A DNA stretch of 64,000 nucleotides, from contig AZLU01000031.1 in the NCBI GenBank assembly GCA_002224055.1, positions 1 through 64,000 of the forward strand. Direction: 5' to 3'. The DNA comes from Pezizomycotina sp. ARF18 (taxonomy: Eukaryota; Ascomycota). The notes beneath the pieces are model-generated. The model was not told where the DNA came from and did no database searches. It was given only the letters and a program-made list of their open reading frames with translations. Position 1 is the stretch's first letter; the number at the start of each line of letters is the position of its first letter. Position numbers and translations under genes: made by a program. This document shows positions 51,629 to 63,989 of the stretch, piece by piece.

Positions 51629-52582
51629 ATGCGAGTTTCTACTTTGGTTTCACTTATCGGCGCTTGCGCTACCCTTATCACCGCTGCCCCGCTTCAGACG
51701 TACTCTCGCCTCGCTCAAAAAACTACGTATCGCCCGGCCGTCGCCTACCAAGCTGGATTTAATTCCGGTTCTTACACCAATTCTGGTGCTTGCAAATCGG
51801 CCCAGGACTGGGTTGACGAATTTCGCATGATTAAGTCCTGGTCTAACTCCCAATTCTCCTTCGCGACCGTGAAGATTTACACTACGCAACAGTGCAACAC
51901 CCTCGCGAACGCAACTTGCGGCCGCTAAGACGGTCGGCGGCATCAAGATTTGGGCGGGACTCTGGGTTAGTCCTGCCTCGCAGTATCCTCTCGAGAAGCA
52001 AGCCTTGGCCGCTGGCATTAACGGGCCGAACGGAAACCTCATCTCTGGCATTTCCGTCGGCAGCGAGGAAATGCTCAGGGAACGGATCCGAATACCTTAG
52101 CTGGTTATATTTGGGACGTCAAGGGCCTGATCCAGAACTCTTACGGGAAGACCTCCGTCCGGTCGGAACCTCCGATGGCGTTGGAAACCTCAGCAATGGT
52201 AACGCTGTCACGGACGCCTGCGATTTCGCTCAGCTCACCAATTACCCATATTACGCCGGCGCCTCGATAGACTCTGCGTTCCAGGCCTTCCAGGGCGGTT
52301 TTAATGCCGTGCAAAAGGTAATGGGTTCCCGACCCGTTATGGTGGTGAGACTGGCTGGCCGACCGCCGGTGATACCATCGGCGGAGCTGTCGCGAACCCC
52401 GCCAACGCGGAAGGTACTGGAAGTCCGTTGCTTGCTGGCTCAGGAACAGCAAGAAGGGATTCTTCTGGTTCAGCGACGTGAACGAGCTCTGGAAGCCGCT
52501 CATCGGTACCAATCGGGCCGAGCACGCTTTGGTGTCAGCCCCGGCGTTTGGCTCGAAGCCTGGATTTAGCTTGACCTGCTAA
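51629..52582 (+). CDS. Secreted GH17 glucan endo-1,3-beta-glucosidase
   Basis: The start at 51629 gives a signal peptide (MRVSTLVSLIGACATLITAA, cleavage after TAAP-like). The body matches family GH17 (Bgl2/Scw type), which cleaves or remodels beta-1,3-glucan in the wall: YQAGFNSGSYTNSGACKSAQ, FATVKIYTTQQCNTLANA, VGGIKIWAGLWVS, ISGISVGSEEML (region of the proton-donor Glu), LAGYIWDVKGLIQNSYGKTS, GNAVTDACDFAQLTNYPYYA, then VMVGETGWPTAGDT carrying the nucleophile Glu in the hallmark GETGWP, and FFWFSDVNELWKPLIG, ending KPGFSLTC at 52580-52582. Length is about 317 residues, usual for the family. The frame changes five times by one base (near 51915, 52078, 52158, 52343 and 52415), with no in-frame stop otherwise. 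No intron is evident. As written it is broken, but every catalytic motif survives. Confidence 0.88.
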
Positions 52583-55500
52583 GAGACTTACTAAGTCATT
52601 CTACAACTGTGTTTTAAAAAAAAATATTTCCATTTTTCCACCTTTATGGCACCAGTGTGCCATTTTACGGCTGGCGTAAGTTACGCTTGTATGTGCATTT
52701 CAACGGTATTCACGCGCCATGGAAACGACATCCTCCTTCAAAAACACATTTCTAACTCAGAGATGCACGCTGGGCTTGTATATCCTACTCTAACGACTTT
52801 ATATTCTTTCATGTATATTCTTTTATTTCTATTTCCTTGCTCTTCTGTTATTCGCCTGAGGTGAGGAGATTTCGTCTGCCGCGGAGGAGTTGCGGCAGAG
52901 ATTCGTGCTATATGCACGCCCTCAAATTTTGACTTTTGCCAGCGGGACACAACTTTTTACCTGGACACCGATAATTCGGAAACCTCATGTTGAAGGTTTC
53001 TTAAAATTCTTTTCTTCTTTGTAAATATTACCTATAACTTCTTCTATTCACTATTCATATGCATGTTATACTGTGCTATTCCTCTTCGATTCTTAGCATA
53101 TATTTTTTGCACAACAAATATAAATTTCGATTTTTGCTAGATCAAGGGTTATCCAAGCTCGCCAGTCGCTAATAAAATGTCCATGGCCTGGTTTCAAATT
53201 TCAATCAGGACTCGAGGGTGATAATAAGAACGATTTCTATGAACGACAAGCTACACCGGGCAGTTCATTGCTCAAAGATCGTGAGTAGCGGAACAACATT
53301 TGTCATTGTTCCGTGGCTTGGACTTGGAGGAGAGACAGATTATTAAACAGCAAAGCAACCGTTCTACGCCTCCTACGCCTCTACTTCTAAGCACTGGCCA
53401 CACGGTCAGCTGGTTTTACTCAATAATATCGAAGACTACCGTTATTCATGGTAGTACTGCGAAATACCTTGAACTAGTATCGCTAGCCACGCTAGGATTT
53501 TTACTGGCTTCAAGGATACTTTTTGCCTGAGTCAGCTCTTCTTTGGCCATTAAAGTACTTGGGAGATTCTAATTTTAAATAACGCCGTTCTTGTGTAACT
53601 GCTGTTCCATGAGGATCAATCGCTATTTGTCTTAAAGAAGATCACTAATTCAGGGTCTTTGAACAAAATATACCTGACTATTACCCAGACCCCGGAAGCG
53701 CCACAAGCCTTATAAGGCCAAATACGGAAGCTGGGTAAACATTTCAGCCCAACCCTATCCCGAAGAATAATCGTCTCCCAATTAAATCACGCGACTGAAA
53801 TTCCACGTGGGATATTTTGACGATGGTTGCGTTCTGTCTCTGACCAGGAATCCCCGAATCGGCGGATATTGAATCCGCACCTTCCCGCCCGCAGGGCTCG
53901 CCTGCTCCGAAAGCTTAAATCTTCCCTGGGGAGAAAAAAGTGTAACGGAGCACAAGCCTTACACAGAAGGTTCCATTGGGGAGGTTGTTGGTTCTTTCTT
54001 CGATGGAGGGTAAACGGTAATCGCCGTTGCTATCGAACTAAGACTTGGCTCTCCAATTTGGATTGGTTTTTGATTTCATTGGCTTGGTCTCTTGAGGGGG
54101 TATCGCGAAGTAAGACTGAGATGGGAAGGGCCTCCTAGAGACACTATGGTTAACAGGGATTCGGATACGGTCGATAGAGTTTTGGCGTTATAATACAAGA
54201 ATTTCTCGTATCCAAATCGATAACTGAGGGGGAGCACAAGGGAATAATATTAAGCCTCCGTCGTGAAAGGTGAGGTATAAAGTCCCGATGAAGAAGCTCG
54301 ATAGGCTTCTAATCTGGAACATTCCAGCCTCAGCCCAACGAAATTCTATAACGGTTCTAGCCAGATCTAGAATCGCCGATTATTTATAGTGATAACCGCT
54401 TTCCTATCCTGAAGAACGCATTCAGGGTCCTAGAACACATGTATTTTTTCGAGATCGGGAATTTGAAATATCCCATGTCAACGTACGTCTTTTAGGTGTT
54501 ATGATTCCAATGTTTTGTTCGTGGCTGTTTTGTGCTGCTCCAGGGTCTTACGAAATACAGACCATGTATTTTATATTTGCTCAATAGATAGCCTTGATAT
54601 GTAATCCCAGTTTGTTTTTTCCTTTCGGGAATGCTATTAATTCTTACTAAATTTATTGGTTCCCACGGCGGGTGCTGTTATGCTGCACAAAAGACAGGCC
54701 AATCCTTGCGACGTGATGATGTGTTTCGTAGGTAGCTCTTGCCATATTTTATTCGCTTTTGTAAATGGTTGAGTATCCATTCTGAGATATTATAGAATAG
54801 ATAACTGAATACCAAATGTAGAACTGACGCTAGTCAATTCATCTTATCTTACCCGAGGTAGAAATATAACGCGCCTTCCCGGCCGTCCCCGCTTCCTTTC
54901 AAAGTTTAGATCGTGTTGACATTCCGATAAGGTTAAAATTCCTGTATTGGGACGCGGCAAGTATGGGTTATCGTTGCGAATAGTTACATCGCGGTTAGAG
55001 ATGATCGACAGGCACGTTTTTTTCTTCTCTTTTTCTTTTTCTTTCTAAAATCTCGGCGAAACCGTGGCAAAAAAAGCGGCGCCACGTGGTTTCTAGTTTC
55101 AAATTCTCGTTGTTTATCGCTTTTGAAGGGTAAGCCCGCGGGTATAAATGCAATCTCAGCTGTGGTATGACATGTGGCAGTTGAAGCGGTGATGTAGTGG
55201 CAGGTCATTCAAAGATAGAATTCGACACCATGCCCGCGAGACAACTGTGGCATCTATCGTGGCATTTCGATGGCTTATGGTGTGGCATTTGCAATGCTAA
55301 TCCTCCAAAAGTCCTCTGCGATCGTGATACTGTTTGTGGTATATTTTTCTGCCTTTCATGGATAGCCCTCACCCAAATCTGCCCTCCATCTAGGAGATGT
55401 GATAATCATTATACCACTGCGCGATATAGACGAGATTACGATATTATACTTCACAAGGGGATAAAGCACATGGCGAGCAAGGTAAACCAGCTGCTGTCAG

Positions 55501-58500
55501 ATCCAAAGATCTAATCCAAATAAAACCACATGTTTACGAGGTAGTCTTGAAGCGATGCTGGTCGCCGATGACGGTAATACGATAATCGAGCAGGAAATGG
55601 GAAAGTGGAAATGAGAACCTGCCCGATTGACATTGCCGTAATGCAAATGGCATGTCCTGAAGAATTTGAACAGTGGGCCCTATTAAAAAAAAGAAAAAAA
55701 AAAGAAAAAAGAAAAAGAAAAAAAAAAAGAAAGCAGCTTATCTCGACCTTGCGGAGACTAACGGCACGCCGCATTATGGGGGCGGGCCCGGGAGGCATAT
55801 TGGCTTCTAGAAGGTGCCCAGAATTCGGATCGATAAAATGGAAGCTTTCCAGAACGGGATCGATCTTACACGGAACTTCCCGTGGAATAGATCTAACCGC
55901 CGATTGACCTCATTAGATACTGGGAACACCGTTCCCATGTGGGAAGGCGAGGGCCTCGCGAAAAAGCTAGGGGCACTTCGCAAAATTGGCGCGAAAATAA
56001 GATCTTGGGATATCCTAGCATGCTCTTTTACGTAACATACATACCCTGATTTTGCACCGTTCAGTGATCACGAATACGCCAGCAGGCATTGCCCATCAAA
56101 TCGATCGTTTGGAGAGACGTTGTAGAGCTGATTACCGGCGAGTCGCCGGTGGTGAGAGAATTATGAAGTCCCAGAGTTTGGGCCCGAATTTTTCTTGAAG
56201 CGGAAAATTTTACCCATGTCGATAATATAGACCTGGGGCGGAACTCGTCAGGAAGTCCTACCGCAAAGAGAAAAACGTGTTAGATAACGGATTTAAGGAA
56301 TAACTTTTGCTTCGGCCGTGGGCAATGCACGTATTCTGCGGGCTTTTTTTTTGAAAAAAAAAAAAAAAAAAAAAACACAAACGTGTGTCCCTTAGAATAC
56401 GCCCTACGGCGTCCATGTAAACTCCATCCACTCGCTAACCCGAGGTTCACCATAAGACATAATAATGCGTTGTCGCCGGCCGATGAGACTCTTGTAGCGC
56501 ACTAACAACGGTTGGGTGGTAAATATCGCAATAGAGTGGTTGGATATGACCTAGCTATCCTACATCGAGAGATCAACAAGTCAATATATCATAGAGCAAG
56601 TAGCTAATACGGTGACCAGCGAGACCTGACGACGAACCTAGGAAACTGGCGCAATTATTGTAGGCAATTGAACCATGCGGTGTTGAGGAGGCAAACATGG
56701 CCGTTCGCACAGTTTATGGATGGTTTAGATCATTACCGTGAAGAACTCGTTCGTCAATGAATGCACTCCGTGACTTGACCGTCTTGAATGCTAGTCGGAA
56801 TAACTTCAGGAGGTAACGGTGACACTAGCTTAATTGGACTAAATACGGAGATCATGGGACGGAAGCGCATATATTATAACTTCTGAATGTTCATTCGCTA
56901 TACCTCAACGCTCAACATAGCGGGTATCCTGAGCCATGTATGCCCTCGAAAATTTACAAAGAATTCGATCTGGTACGCCCGCTAGGCAAGTAGCGTCAGA
57001 CCTAGGTAGACTTACCCTGCAGAATTGTCCGGTCCATTTCGCCCAATAGAAAGCATTTTACAGGTAACAATAATAATAATACAATAGGCAGTAACTCGTC
57101 CCCTAAGTTCATATTATCCATACACCATCAGAACACGAAAAAAAAGGAAACAGAAAAACCAGTAAGCTAGAGACTATCTAAGCTCTCTGGCACTGATTTC
57201 GTTTGATTTTCTCGCCATTCGAGACTACTAAACATGGGCCTGTATTATTCATGACATATCAGCATGTTTACCACAGATCTCAACCAAAATGTGAGCTTCT
57301 GTGTTAACCTTGTCAACTAGTACATTAACCACCGTTAACTGATAAAAGGATAGCCAATAGAAGAGGTGATATACCAAAGCAAAAATATGGAACAAGTGGC
57401 TCGTATTTGATGGTTAGGAGCCTGCTCTCTAAACATGATTGCTTTGAGCTAGATGAGAGATCCCAGCCAATAAGCAAACTCCTGACGGGGAAAAGTGCAA
57501 AAGCCAAGCCTCGAAGATCAAGGGAGCACAACTCGCTGATGTCAAAAAAGGAGGCTTCGTCGTGGAGCTCGGAATGTAGCGGAGAACTAAAGAAAACATG
57601 ATAACACAAGTGTATGCAGAAACTAGAACTATACATCAGGGATATAAAACTTGATTTCACCGGAGCCGCGTGAAAGATGGGGCCGTGCTTGATGGTATCC
57701 TAATAGCTTGATGGTGGTATTCAACCTGGTACTTGTATCTCGATGCACCACAAACGAAGCATTGAATAAAGTGGCTTCATATATTGATGCTCATCAGATT
57801 GAATATTTTTCGCAGCCGGGTTTCCCGACACTACAAATGGATACTGTTTCTAAGGCGTTGTTTCAGAGAAATATAGCTAAATTATCTTGACTAAGCGGTC
57901 GTACTGTAAAAGAAATAGTCAGTATGAACAAGAAGTCGCTCTTTGGTTGCATCTTTGCAGTATTAGGAGTTGATCGAACGGAGCTTGATTGGTTCCTATT
58001 TGGCCATGGCTAAACCTGCCATTCCTCCGCGACGAGAAACAATTACTCCAGTCCGAGGGCTTTTTCATACATCTGACTTGCCTAGCTATCAGATTAGTAG
58101 AGCCTCCACCTCTCTTCTAATCTTTGTGAGGTGAATTGCCCTATCTTGTCCGTCGTAAGCCAAATAGTTGAACGATTGGTTCGGAGATGTGGGGAAATTT
58201 GCAGGCAACCAAATCTTTTCAATAGCCCCACACGATGCGTCCGTTTCGTACATATTATTATTTTTGTATTAGGCTCGGCTAAATGTGTTAGTGCGGGTCA
58301 ATCATAGAGCCATGGTACAACAATAAACGATCCGCAGAATTTACAAAAACGTACTGTCCTGCAGCTGTTAGCCTCGTACTGAAATGTACATATTGTACTG
58401 ATTCAAGTGGTTCAGTTTTTGCCAATTTGTTCCTACCTTTTCTCCTGATCTCAGCTGGCAACGAATAGAACTAGCCCGCGATACAGATAGATCGCCGGCG

Positions 58501-59604
58501 CGGCCAGTCCGTGCGGCTCTGTGAAACTTTCTTTTTTCTGCAGCTGCTTAAAGGGTGCGGGCAATCCTCAAGAAAACATGCAATTTATCTGCAGCTCCCT
58601 GTCTTGAGAGCTCATGGCCTTAAGTGCATTCCCCCACGCCGTGATGCAAGCCTCCTCGTGGATTTTTAGCTGCAATCAGCTCTATTAACGTTTTATCCTA
58701 TTGCATCCATGTTTGACATCGCAGCGGTCTCATTACTTGTTTCGTTTTTTCGGTATTGTACTGTATTGGTATTTACCGCCAATATGGCCAATAAAAACCC
58801 TTTATATATTGTACTTCGTTAGCAGTGTTTACTGACGGAAATGAAGTATTTTACGCGGGAAGGCAGCCACGCAAGATAGAAAACTGAGACAGGCCTTCCC
58901 TGCCACAGATTTCGCAAATTTGGTAATTGTTTCCCCTCCAGAAAAAGGGAAACATTACGTCTTGTTGCAGAAGAGGAAAAGAGCAGTGAAAGCACGAGCT
59001 TGAATTAGATCCATGGGACGCCCTCAAGATTGTATGCAGGTTCTTCAACTCTGCATAAGGAGAAAAAAGGAGACCGTTCATGAAATTTTTTTTTTCCAAA
59101 AAAAAAAGAAAAAAAAAGCCGCGTAGATCAACTATTGTTTGCTATATATCCGGCCAATCGATTAACCACCAATCTTGGTTTATTTCTCGTTAAGAAGGCC
59201 TTCTCTTGGTACACTTTCTTACTTTTTTCCATTCATATTGTCGAAGAGATTAAGGAATTGAAACTCAATCATCGAAAGTCTACAACCTGGAATTTTATTG
59301 ATTATTTAAGCCTAAGCAGCTCAAGCACTAACGCCGCTTGTGACTGCAGCTCATGTAAGTAGGATCCTAGAAAAAAATATTAGGAAACGTGGAGTGTATA
59401 GATAGGTGACAAAATCGGAGCGAAATTGCGTATAAAACCACAACTGCTTATTGCGGGATCTCGAAACCAGATCGAAAACCGAGCTGGAGCGATGATCCTC
59501 ACGTCACCACCAACTTCTTCAGTCCCTTCATCATAACCTAGTTCTATCCACGCCTAATCACTATTCCGCTTTTTCCATGAAACCGGTGACAAAATTTCAG
59601 CAAA
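52583..59604. other. Gene-poor stretch
   Basis: 3' region of the GH17 gene, then no supported gene. Noted but unassigned are an ORF at 55230-55514 (MPARQLWHLSWHFDGLWCGI, Cys-rich, possible membrane span); ORFs at 57407-57601 and 57708-57890 (contains ALNKVASYIDAHQIEYFSQP); a T9-G-A22 inverted homopolymer pair at 56344-56375 and another at about 59083-59118. An A/G-rich block near 55684-55735 makes a Lys-rich artefact. Confidence 0.35.
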
Positions 59605-59964
59605 ATGATCATCTTCAGCCAAGGGGGAAAGAAAGAATACGAACGAAAAGAGGATGAAGGAGCGTGGAGGTTTGTCGCCGTCCTTAACTTTTCGTCTTCA
59701 TCTGGCCTGGTGTTTCTGGAATGGGTAATTAGTTACAACTAAAATATCGCCGCCAGATTTCTCGCCTCGGCGAAAACTGATTTGGCAACCATACCGGCGG
59801 ATCGATGTAAGAAAGCGACAGGGACAGGGACCTCGTGGAGAGAGGGATCCATGTCAACTTTCCACGTTAGTGTGGAGCTCCCAAGCGTGAAGGTTGCTTC
59901 CCCGACTGACATGGAAATAATCTATTTTTCGCCATTTTCCTTGTCCATAATCATTCGAGTCTGA
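59605..59964 (+). CDS. Small candidate ORF interrupted by one stop
   Basis: One frame reads MIIFSQGGKKEYERKEDEGA and RFVAVLNFSSSSGLVFLEWV, hits a TAA at 59740-59742, then continues in the same frame NIAARFLASAKTDLATIPAD, ADRCKKATGTGTSWREG and STFHVSVELPSVKVASPTD to 59964. A frame that stays open for about 119 codons apart from one stop suggests former or mis-called coding sequence. I recognise no family. It lies about 400 bp upstream of the GPCR gene on the same strand, with no splice link seen. Confidence 0.22.
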
Positions 59965-60378
59965 CAGTCTAGGGTTCGAAAATGCTAATAATTGGTATTC
60001 ACCTTGTCGCTGTCACTTTATCCTAGAATTGGAGCTCGTGTTACCTTGACTGGGCTGATACCTTATGAGGGAGTTTCTAACATGGAAAATTCCATCACGG
60101 TTCGTGATCACGACTACAATCTCTATATTTACCGATGCTGACCTTCCCATATTAGCATAAGGAAAAGCTATATTCAGAATGATTAATGTATCTATATAAA
60201 TTTTATAATACTATGGGCGTTTGAATGACCTTATATATGTCTTTGTTCGCAATCTTATAATTTAGTCGAGCCTTAAGTTGTAAAACCACTCCCGTGATCA
60301 TTCATTCGCGAAGAATCTAAACTCCACCGCAATTTGTTTATATCTAAGCCAGCTCGACGGTTATTCTGCTCGAACGCA

Positions 60379-62404
60379 ATGGCTTTTACCAAGTTTCGGA
60401 CGGCATTAACCGTCCTGAACCTCGTCGGCAGTCTCCTATCCTTCTTCGGTGCGAGTTTCATAGCGATATGCTATTTTATCCTCCCCATAAAGCGACACTT
60501 CAGGCACGCTTTGATCCTTAACCTCGCTATATCCGGTACGTTTGATACAGTGCTCCGAAGTTTGAAGTCATTTATTTACCGAGCGCCTACATTCCCGAAA
60601 GAATCTTATTTGATCGATTGTATGCTGATCTGGAAAACTTATCTTCTAGATATGATTAACGGTTTAACGTTATCAATCTCAGGAATGTATATCGCCATCA
60701 CGAGAAAAGATTTAACGATAGGAGCTCCATGTACCGTGTAAGTGGAGCTTTGACCTTGCTTTTGGATCATCTAAAACAGTGGCCGCAGAATGTGCCTCAG
60801 GATAATTATAATATTGGAGACTCGTCAATGTTTCGAAAGCTAATTAAAGGACGGACACCCCCCCCAAAAAAAAAAAATCTCGTTAAAGAAATGGATTTTT
60901 CACGCAGTTGAGCGTTCAAGGAACGGATTGGTGAGAGAGCTCCGAACTGTATGTTTATAGGCTAGAATTTTTTGTTTTTTTTGGTTCCCGTATGTCGTGT
61001 CGGATGTTTCATGCTAACCCTCCTGTTTCCTTACTAGTTGTATCTTGGCAATTACGCTTGTCACCCTATTCTCGATCACGAAGGGGTCATCCTCCACCAC
61101 GCGAACGAGCACTCGCAACCAAGCTTATACTCGTCTGTGCGGCATGCTGGGTTCTGCCTGTTACAACCAGTACGTTGAACTCTCTCGATTATCCACCACG
61201 TTTTCTTATTTACCACCGTGTTTCGTTCTTCAATACCATTCTTTCCATTTACCATCTTATAGGGCTGCGTCGCAAAAGACATCTCGAATGAATACTGTAA
61301 TAAATTTAGACATGACCGAGACTGGCACTGAGACTGATCGCTAACCTATACTCTGGCACGCAGGCATCACCGGTCTTGCTCTTCGGAAGTATGGACCCGT
61401 GTCGGGAACTGGTGCTGGATAGTCGGCGACCCTCACTACCTGCGATATGTATTAACGCACGGGTGGAGATTTCTTATAATTTTCACCTGCATCGGACTTA
61501 CGTTTACCTTCATTTCTGGCTAAAAAGACATTTCTCAAGCATTGAGCAGTATAATATGACAAGACGGAGGACAGCTCAGACCGTTACAGGTAGACCAGGT
61601 ATCGGCTCGAGAATGAAGACGATTTGGAGGAACTTACCAAAACTCCACAGGAAGGAAGAGGAAGTAGATGCACTAGACCGGATTATCGAGAAAAAGCTTG
61701 GGAGCGAGAGCCGCGATACGGTGACTGTATGCCTATCAGCGGAACTTCCCGCGAACGCTGCACGCGTGAAGGCGAGCACGGGCGGAGAATTAGATACTAG
61801 CGGAAGGTCCGCGAAGAGCCTCAGCTCATTAGTCTGTCTATGAATCCGTTTGCCCATAGACAAACATTTGACGATGACGACGACGACGAAGGATGTAATG
61901 GGCGTGATTCCGACCGAGAGTTTAACGTCGCGGACGAATTCTCGATTTCGTCGAGTGCGGCGCCTCCGGAGCTCTCCTCACACGTACACCCATCGGATCG
62001 TCGGCGGACACCAACATTTGCTCTTCCAGACTATTCCTGCCACTTTCACGAGTCAGCCACAACGACTGTCAACGCCGAAACATCCGGTTTCGGTAACAGG
62101 ACGGCCATATATTCTATGAGCGGGACGGAGAATCGTAACAGCTGCCGCCTGTCTATTGTCTCGACGAGATCGACGCGACTTACGCTGAAACGAGTGAACA
62201 GGATACTGTTGATGAACGCATACCCCGCAGCGTACATCATACTATGATACCTGGGTTATGCAACAGGCTGGTGGAGGCAAGCGGGCATCCTCCAAGGTCA
62301 GGTGATGCAGGCAAGCACCCAGTTCGTCGGTCTCGCTAACGCGATAACGTACGGGTGAACGAGAGATCGCCGAGCTGATCCGTCGGAGGTTTTTCGGAGC
62401 TTAG
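60379..62404 (+). CDS. cAMP-receptor-like G-protein-coupled receptor, five exons
   Basis: A seven-helix receptor of the Git3/Dictyostelium cAR-like type. The start at 60379 gives MAFTKFRTALTVLNLVGSLL. Introns are 60536-60649, 60738-60888, 60931-61037 and 61170-61363 (branch GCTAACC), joined in phase. Helices: NLVGSLLSFFGASFIAICYF; HALILNLAISDMINGLTLSI; TVNGFFTQLSVQGTD followed by ILAITLVTLFSITK (exon 3 is only 42 nt); LATKLILVCAACWVLPVTTS; then the family signature YGPVSG..WCWI...LRY.LTHGWRFLIIF; LKRVNRILLMNAYPAAYIIL; and QASTQFVGLANAITYG, ending NERIAELIRRRFFGA. The loop between helices 5 and 6 is long, Ser-rich and includes DDDDDDE near 61870. The receptor is expected in the plasma membrane coupling to G-alpha. 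The ligand is unknown. About eight one-base changes (near 61102, 61406, 61495, 61820, 62245, 62300, 62356 and 62364) break the frame. Motifs and splice sites are intact. Confidence 0.82.
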
Positions 62405-63129
62405 ATTCTTCTTTGAATGTTCTTTCAAGCGTTTGCGTTGTTTTATGTGTACGAGATGTGGTTTTGGATGACGATGGTGCTTGTCGGCACCTAGGTCTCT
62501 CAGTTTGCAAAAGCGGGCGGTCTCTGTACAGCAATGTTTTGTAATCCTGACTATCAAAGAATTATAAAATCAAAATAATAATACCGTACATAGTGGAAAT
62601 GAACAGTAATCTCATTATGAAAATTAAAAAAAAAAAAAAATAAGAAAAGAGGAAAGAGAAAAAATTTCGCCTGGATTTTAAGTGTACTGGCAAACTCCAC
62701 TATGGAAACTTCTTGAGCTGCGGGATACAGCCTTTTCGTAACATAGAATAACCTCGGTATACTTACGCCTTGATTTCTTTTACTACTTGATATCACAGAG
62801 AGGAAATGTGTATTTGCCGGGAGCCTCTAAAAACCAAGATTGGGAAGACCTATATTACATAATGTAATATTACGGAAATTGCCCAGTAACTATCAATGAA
62901 AGACGTTCAAACGCTCCGGTTCACGAACCGAACCTTGGCGAATTCCCCCACGAGCAGAGTCTTTGTAAGTGCACATGTTTGCTACGGCGACTTCGCTGTG
63001 AGCGACTCCGCCGACAGGGGAATGGTGGTGACTTCGGCGAGCTTATATTCCATGAGAAGTTTTCTTGGCTAAGGTCCTCCGCGAAGAGGTTGAAATATAA
63101 ATGCGATCAATGAAGGCCACGCGACATTA
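62405..63129. other. Intergenic after the GPCR gene
   Basis: AT-rich with an A-run at about 62626-62640. A minus-strand ORF at 62554-62796 is low-complexity (Phe-rich). A short inverted repeat (CGGTTCACGAACCG) lies at about 62920-62933. No gene seen. Confidence 0.45.
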
Positions 63130-63989
63130 GACCACAAATCTTCGGAGCGCAAAGACTCATACGATCAGCTAGAAATACTTATACTCGCTCTGCCAAATGT
63201 TAAAGTGGCACGGTTCTCCGGGTCCGTGCGGCGTGTAGATGCGACGAAGATGGTGAATTTCTTGAATCTCTGCAAAAGCGTCCGGAGGTCTTATGGTTGA
63301 GGAACGAAACTCGAAATTGTTCTCGAGGAAGTGTTCGAAACTTACCAGGCTTTCGATGCCGATGTGTTGACAGCGTCGAAAGAGTTGTCCGGCGTGTCTT
63401 TGCTCAAAGTAAAACGCTATTGGCAAGATGAAATGGATTTTGTGAGCGTTGCGTTGGCTTATGCTATCGGCCGTGTTTTCAGATCCGCCGCGTGCCCAGG
63501 ACTTTTGGAGTTGAAATACACATATCGGGATATTCGCCACCGTTTCGGGGTATTTTAAACTGTTTCACAGAGGACGCATGCTAACCACTAGTACTTGCCC
63601 TCCGAAAAATGAGGCTGCACCGACACATGCTGCAAATGAGATAATATGACGAGGACTTGGATGACTTGCATGTGATGGGTCTGCCGCGTATGACAAATCT
63701 TAAGGAACTCGAAGTTGTGGGATCCGGGATTTCCCCGATTCATTCTATCAGCTATTTTTTCGCTAAAAACAAAATACCTCTACCGAAACTCGCCGTTTGC
63801 GCCGTGAGTCGAACGCTCAACGAGTAGCTATCGACGGAAAGCGTTGGCCGGACACTGAAATCTTGCGAATATCTTGAACAGTGTAATAGAATGGCATAAG
63901 CCTTGTATTCCGATCGGCGAAACTATTATAGCAGACTCGTGGCCACGTATGATGGAGAACCTGCGATCAAACGGGATTCTTGAAGAATC
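63130..63989 (+). pseudogene. Decayed F-box-family gene remnant
   Basis: One frame reads DQLEILILALPNVKVARFSG, a TGA at 63298-63300, then KLEIVLEEVFETYQAFDADV and LKVKRYWQDEMDF to 63558. A second frame from about 63648 reads DDLHVMGLPRMTNLKELEVV and KNKIPLPKLAVC, then has in-frame stops at 63825, 63897 and 63981. Between and after them it reads LKSCEYLEQCNRMA and NYYSRLVATYDGEPAIKRDS. This aligns with the C-terminal part of the F-box protein at 12860-14359 (EQCTKMRLMAYCF, then YYSKLQTADPADTEPCNKDS), in the same order and spacing. No F-box motif is seen at its 5' end, so it is either truncated or too eroded. Unlike the other broken genes here, it carries several stop codons from base changes, so it is a genuine pseudogene. 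It may continue past the window edge. Confidence 0.55.

Noticed and set aside
51650-52525. Minus-strand ORFs of 60-133 codons over the GH17 gene
   Set aside because: They are shadows of the GH17 coding strand, which carries all the family motifs.
60536-60649. Reading the 135-codon frame at 60334 as one continuous exon
   Set aside because: The inner 114 nt has GTACGT and CTAG borders. Removing it restores the helix 2 sequence LNLAISDMINGLTLSI typical of the receptor family; the frame is open only because the intron length is a multiple of three.
43755-62404. Programmed ribosomal frameshifting as the reason for the frame changes
   Set aside because: There are too many sites, in unrelated genes, with no shared slippery heptamer. 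Consensus indels or decay explain them more simply.
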